Positions 60,126 to 64,000 of a DNA stretch of 64,000 bases are shown here, piece after piece. Made by a program: the position numbers and the translations under genes. The DNA lies in contig OY776119.1 in NCBI GenBank assembly GCA_963675135.1, positions 79,477,727 to 79,541,726 on the forward strand, read 5' to 3'. This stretch comes from Galeopsis tetrahit (Eukaryota > Streptophyta > Magnoliopsida > Lamiales > Lamiaceae). The notes beneath the pieces are model-generated. The model worked only from the letters and a program-made list of their open reading frames with translations, ran no database searches and had not been told where the DNA came from. Numbering within the stretch: the first letter of the stretch is position 1; every line of letters begins with the position of its first letter.

Positions 60126-60658
60126 AATATGAGATTAATTATTATGATATTCCATGATTTTATTCGATGTCATAGAAAACATTATATTATGGGTTGAGTT
60201 AACTATATTTGGCCCAAACATAAGTAATTAATGAATACATATCTAGTTACTGCATATATTGAAATATATGTTAAACATTCAATGCACATGTGTAAATATA
60301 AGTTGAATACGGAGTATAAGCTAAACCTGTAAATCATATTAAAAAACCTGTAAATCATATTTAAATTTAATAATATTAATTATGATTAATAAATTATAAT
60401 CTTTTAACATTACTTTTATAATTGTATGGATTATTTTAATATGAGATTAATTATTATGATATTCCATGATTTTATTCGATGTCATAGAAAACATTATATT
60501 ATGGGTTGAGTTAACTATATTTGGCCCAAACATAAGTAATTAATGAATACATATCTAGTTACTGCATATATTGAAATATATGTTAAACATTCAATGCACA
60601 TGTGTAAATATAAGTTGAATACGGAGTATAAGCTAAACCTGTAAATCATATTAAAAAA
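60045..60658. repeat. Near-perfect 312-bp tandem duplication
   Basis: About 300 bp starting TTAAATTTAATAATATTAAT at 60049 repeats at 60361 with no visible difference. The junction carries AAACCTGTAAATCATATT twice. The unit overlaps the end of the second 640-bp copy, so it formed later. Confidence 0.92.
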
Positions 60659-60779
60659 AACAAAATATACTCTAAGCAAAAAAAAAAAAAAAACAATATG
60701 GAAGAAGACAATATGGGCCACATACAGATTACTTCGTTAACAATGTCTTCGAACTTTGAAGATTGTTGAACACGGATCA

Positions 60780-61120
60780 ACTTGGTTTTCTCCATGTCAG
60801 CCGCGGAGAAACTTTTGTTGCATATGGGATTTGAATGTTTAGAAATGGAAAATGATACGAGGGAGAAGTGGAGGATTTCCTCCATGTCAGCCGCGGAGAG
60901 GGTGCACGCCGGAGGTGAACAGAGATCGGCGAGACCATGGTATGGAAGATCTTTGCTTTATTCTCGACAGTGAATATCATTCCATCAATGTCATATACTT
61001 TTTACTGCATGTCTCCTTTTCTAAGAAAGGTTGCACCTGCTGACTTTTTACTGAACTCAAGTGTTATTACTTCTTTTCAGTATGTGATACTACTACTTGT
61101 CAGACTTTGGAAACCATGAT
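60780..61120 (+). pseudogene. Gene-like fragment with repeated start segment, family unknown
   Basis: The sequence TCCATGTCAGCCGCGGAGA occurs at about 60791 and 60880. The frame opened by the first (63 codons including the stop region, 60782-60973) reads MSAAEKLLLHMGFECLEMEN and later MSAAERVHAGGEQRSARPW. GC content is much higher than the flanks. I recognise no family; the doubled start suggests a local duplication of a captured 5' exon. Confidence 0.3.
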
Positions 61121-61229
61121 ATTTGTAGTCTCTAGTTAGATCTTCATAGCCGTCTCTGCTGCGAATGTCCGGAAATTCTATGGAATATAGACACTGATTC
61201 CATATCTTTTGAATGGTTGACCATATACC

Positions 61230-61990
61230 TTAAAATCTTTTAATTCCTTCTCCTTTCTGCATCAGATCTTTGTGTTCATCTGCCGAGAAATTAACTAAAG
61301 AACAGCTCGAACAAATGCTACCCAACATGAAAAAAGGTCTACCTCTTTTTTGCATCAGATCTGCCGGTCGTTGACCTTCTCGGGGACCCCACATGAAAGA
61401 AGATCGACGGGGCCCTCGACCTGGGAGGATCGACAATCGAAAGTGGTATGCCGGAAGGTCAACGACTGGCAGTCTGAGGAAGAAGACGGTGTTTGACAAA
61501 AGTTCAGTTCCCCGGTCCCAGAGAAACTAAATCTGCATCCATCGCAAAACAAAACAAACCAGAGTATATAGCAACAAATTCAATTCAAGATTAAGAAAGC
61601 TAGTATAAATCAAAATATACAGTCCATCAACTGTGATCCACAAAAAAAACGCAATTCATACCAAAAAGCAACACAACAGAGCAATACATGATAAAACCTC
61701 AATCAGACTCATTCATAATCAAGGCTTTTGATGGGGCAGACATTGGAACCGACAATGGCGACCAAAGCCTCCGTATTGGAGGAGGTGCGGCGGAGGCGCA
61801 GCGGGTACTGATGCTACTGTGGCAACAACGGCACGTGCAGCAGCGCCGCCTCCTCATCCACCGCCTCCAGTGCCGGAGCGAAGGCATTCTGATGCGGCGT
61901 TGACATGGCGCCGGAGATTCGACAACGATAACCAAGACTAGAGAACCAATATCCCTCAAATCGCCGGATGAACCTAATTGAGCGATTAAA
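61230..61990 (-). pseudogene. Gene-like fragments, minus strand, family unknown
   Basis: A GC-rich block holds a minus-strand frame from 61905 reading MSTPHQNAFAPALEAVDEEA, with a stop after VPLLPQ. It is preceded by an uninterrupted leader-like sequence with TCTCCGGCGCC just before ATG. A further open segment (SSNTEALVAIVGSNVCPI, about 61780-61725) lies in another frame. At 61499-61230 another frame (89 codons) contains repeated LMQK(R/G) phrases derived from a TGCATCAGATCT duplication. Together they look like 5' pieces of a captured gene, but I cannot assign it. Confidence 0.3.
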
Positions 61991-62303
61991 TGTGTGAATC
62001 AATTAAATTAAATTTGAAAAAGAAAGTAAATTAGGTTAAATCAATTTCTGCATTTTAAGGAAGTTTCGAAATTGAAGGCCAAATGGATTTTAAATTTCAA
62101 TTATAATTTAAATTTCAATTTGAATAATAAATGCGTGAAAAATAGTATTTCAAATTCGAAATTTATTATATTAATGAATTTATATTGTTTTAAGAACAAG
62201 GGGCATAATTGTATATTACCACATCAATTTGACCTTAATCCTAATACTATAATTTTTTGTCTCTATTTCTAGTTGTGTCTATAGGATTGTCTCTATTTCT
62301 AGT

Positions 62304-63560
62304 TAAACTAAAAAAAGAACGCATTACTAATTCATTCAATTATATATGTAAACAAATATATAAAAAAAGGGTTGTGGGCTTACTCTACCCGTCCCGTTCA
62401 CTGTCTAATCCGTCAAAACCCACGATCCATGCGGTCTAGTTTATATAGGCCCTCATTTTAAACGGGTTTGTATTAATCAATTCAATCAACTTTTTTATAG
62501 CCGAAATTTTAATTTTGACAGCTCTAATTAAGAGTACAAAAGGATAGTGGACAATACCTCCACTATTTTTAATTGTCAAGTATAAAATAATTAAATATAT
62601 TTTGTGGGAAAAAAAATTACACATGTTTTTTGAGAAAAAAATAATGAAAGTCAAGTAGTACAATTTTTTTAAGTATCTTTTCCCAACAAAAATCAGATTT
62701 AATATTCACATAATAAAAGAAGAAATTATGAAAAATATGGTGATATTGGATTCAATTGTTTTACAAGTGATGTGAATAGGTATAGGTAGTTGATGGGATT
62801 AATGTCACAAAGTATATATAGTGGGCAATACCTTTATTTTTAAAAATAGTGGGGGAGTATTGAGGTATTAAATGTGAGTTAGCTGTGAATAATTCTTGGA
62901 ATGTGAGAAATTGATGGAAACCAAATTAACACTTGAATGCTCCAATACCCTACCTACTTAACTCACACACATATATGATGCACATGATGGATATGAATAG
63001 GATCAACATGAGAGATCATTGCATCATTTAAATCATATTTAGTGTAGTTTAGTTCAGAATAGATGAATAATTATATTCAAAATAAAATTTTAAAGGATCC
63101 TGTGTATATAAATAAGACTTAATATTATGATAACCCATAAAGGCATATCCAAGAGATAAATTCAACATATTTCAAAGGGAGAAATTGCAGTTTTTTTAGG
63201 AATTACAAGATCAATACTATAAAATCAAAAAAAATCTACACACTAGATCTTTAACTTAAATCGGATTAAAATAGAAAAACTATCATCTACCAGTCGTAAA
63301 AAAATGAAGAGATAAGTGTAATATTTATCCACAAATGTGAACCAATTCTTTATTTTAGGTACGAGACAATGCCACACACTAACATATTTTTCGAAAAAAA
63401 AAATTAGTGATAAAATAAAAAACAAAATTCCATCAAGATCTCGTGAGTCGTGACCACGGGCAAGAAGCTTTCAATTTCATCAAGGCTCCACAGGCTGTCA
63501 AAGTGGGCAAAAAAATCATTGGTACATTCTTGAAACTTGATTGGCCAAAAAGTCAAAATG

Positions 63561-63613
<53 letters not shown>

Positions 63614-63879
63614 GTAGTTGTGAAAATTGATTGATAATTGATTCCAAGATATTTAGTGGATTTTCCAGAAACGAAAAAATAAGAGAGGGTCAATTTAACA
63701 TGAAAAAAAATTGTGTATGACATACGTCTTAACTTAAATGAAAACTTAAATGAAATGAGCGCACTATAATCAGCAGTTTTCAAAGAAATAGATAGTTACG
63801 CTCCGTTTTATTTCACTTTAATGCTTGGAAAAATCTGTTCTTACCGTTCGTTTATTAGATTAATATTTTTAATTCAATA

Positions 63880-63915
<36 letters not shown>

Positions 63916-64000
63916 CACGGATTGAACCGAAAAAATCATGTGGTAGACAAAGTGGTAATGAAGGATTGTGACTAATGGATAAAATGCTTCTAGGTTTGGG
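62304..64000. other. AT-rich DNA, TA microsatellites, possible retroelement trace
   Basis: A hAT-like fragment (GTGGGCTTACTCTACCCGTC, TTAAACGGGTTTG) lies at about 62370-62525. Minus-strand frames around 63540-63410 (FQECTNDFFAHFDSLWSLDE) and 63360-63243 (NWFTFVDKYYTYLFIFL) are open but only weakly reminiscent of a copia polyprotein. (TA)n tracts lie at 63568-63609 and 63885-63912. No complete gene is seen. Confidence 0.4.

Larger units (their letters stand above)
58672..62303. mobile_element. Pack-MULE-like element (about 3.6 kb)
   Basis: The left end contains CCTATAGAAACTAGAAATAA and AGACAAAATTTTTA then GGACAATTTGAT. The right end read in reverse contains CCTATAGACACAACTAGAAA, TAGAGACAAAAAATTATA and GGTCAAATTGAT. 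These are inverted repeats of about 115 bp with moderate identity. Inside are two generations of tandem duplication (58799-60125, 60045-60658) and a GC-rich gene-like zone (60780-61990). No transposase. Captured host sequence is inferred from composition, not from homology. No TSD identified. Confidence 0.5.

Noticed and set aside
63243..63540. Copia-like integrase fragment on the minus strand
   Set aside because: Resemblance of NWFTFVDKYYTYLFIFL to the integrase pattern is weak and flanking catalytic motifs are missing. A profile search with a significant rve hit would restore it.
1..64000. CRISPR arrays, bacterial operons, phage or integrated plant-virus sequence
   Set aside because: Spliced plant genes and plant transposons account for the recognisable content; the tandem arrays have no spacer-repeat layout and no viral replication or coat protein was seen.

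Overview
The window is nuclear DNA from a flowering plant, most likely a eudicot (perhaps an asterid; the species cannot be named from sequence alone). The evidence is its AT-rich, intron-containing genes with canonical GT-AG splice sites, two plant-specific gene families (an NCRK receptor-like kinase and a WAV3-type RING/VWA ubiquitin ligase), and a dense population of plant transposons: hAT, mariner/Stowaway, Tourist, Emigrant/pogo, MULE, LINE, tRNA-derived SINE and LTR fragments.

Only two host genes look intact, both on the minus strand. The NCRK-type kinase gene has nine coding exons at 8445-5702 (630 codons) and a probable intron-containing leader reaching back to about 10620. The WAV3-family E3 ligase gene has two coding exons, 38748-38566 and 36876-34960 (699 aa). 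A third host-derived locus (17763-17099) is a frameshifted, truncated copy of a small plant helix-hairpin-helix protein gene.

Layout: 1-5700, nested MITEs and inverted repeats. 5702-10915, NCRK gene, leader and promoter. 11214-15474, a MITE, an array of 84-bp and about 516-bp tandem repeats, and a decayed Ulp1-type (C48) protease remnant. 17099-17763, pseudogene. 18114-25201, a 7.1-kb MULE with long terminal inverted repeats, carrying a broken transposase N-terminus, a plant-mobile-domain (PMD) gene with three nonsense codons and a nested LINE. 25440-26780, gag remnant. 26863-34487, hAT MITEs, a decayed second MULE, a fold-back element and a Pack-MULE-like element. 34960-38970, WAV3-family gene. 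39000-64000, gene-poor: degenerate tandem repeats, SINEs, Tourist and Stowaway nests, two Emigrant-type elements (one with an internally deleted transposase ORF), an LTR-retrotransposon remnant and a 3.6-kb Pack-MULE-like element with internal tandem duplications.

No clearly new biological system is visible. The observations most worth following are the spliced upstream ORF ending 5 nt before the NCRK start codon, the two equal-length phase-1 exons encoding the NCRK cysteine-rich repeats, the 12.4-14.6 kb tandem-repeat array beside a C48 remnant, the PMD-bearing MULE, and the two elements with gene-like interiors. Exon boundaries were read by eye from splice signals and reading frames; no homology search was run.
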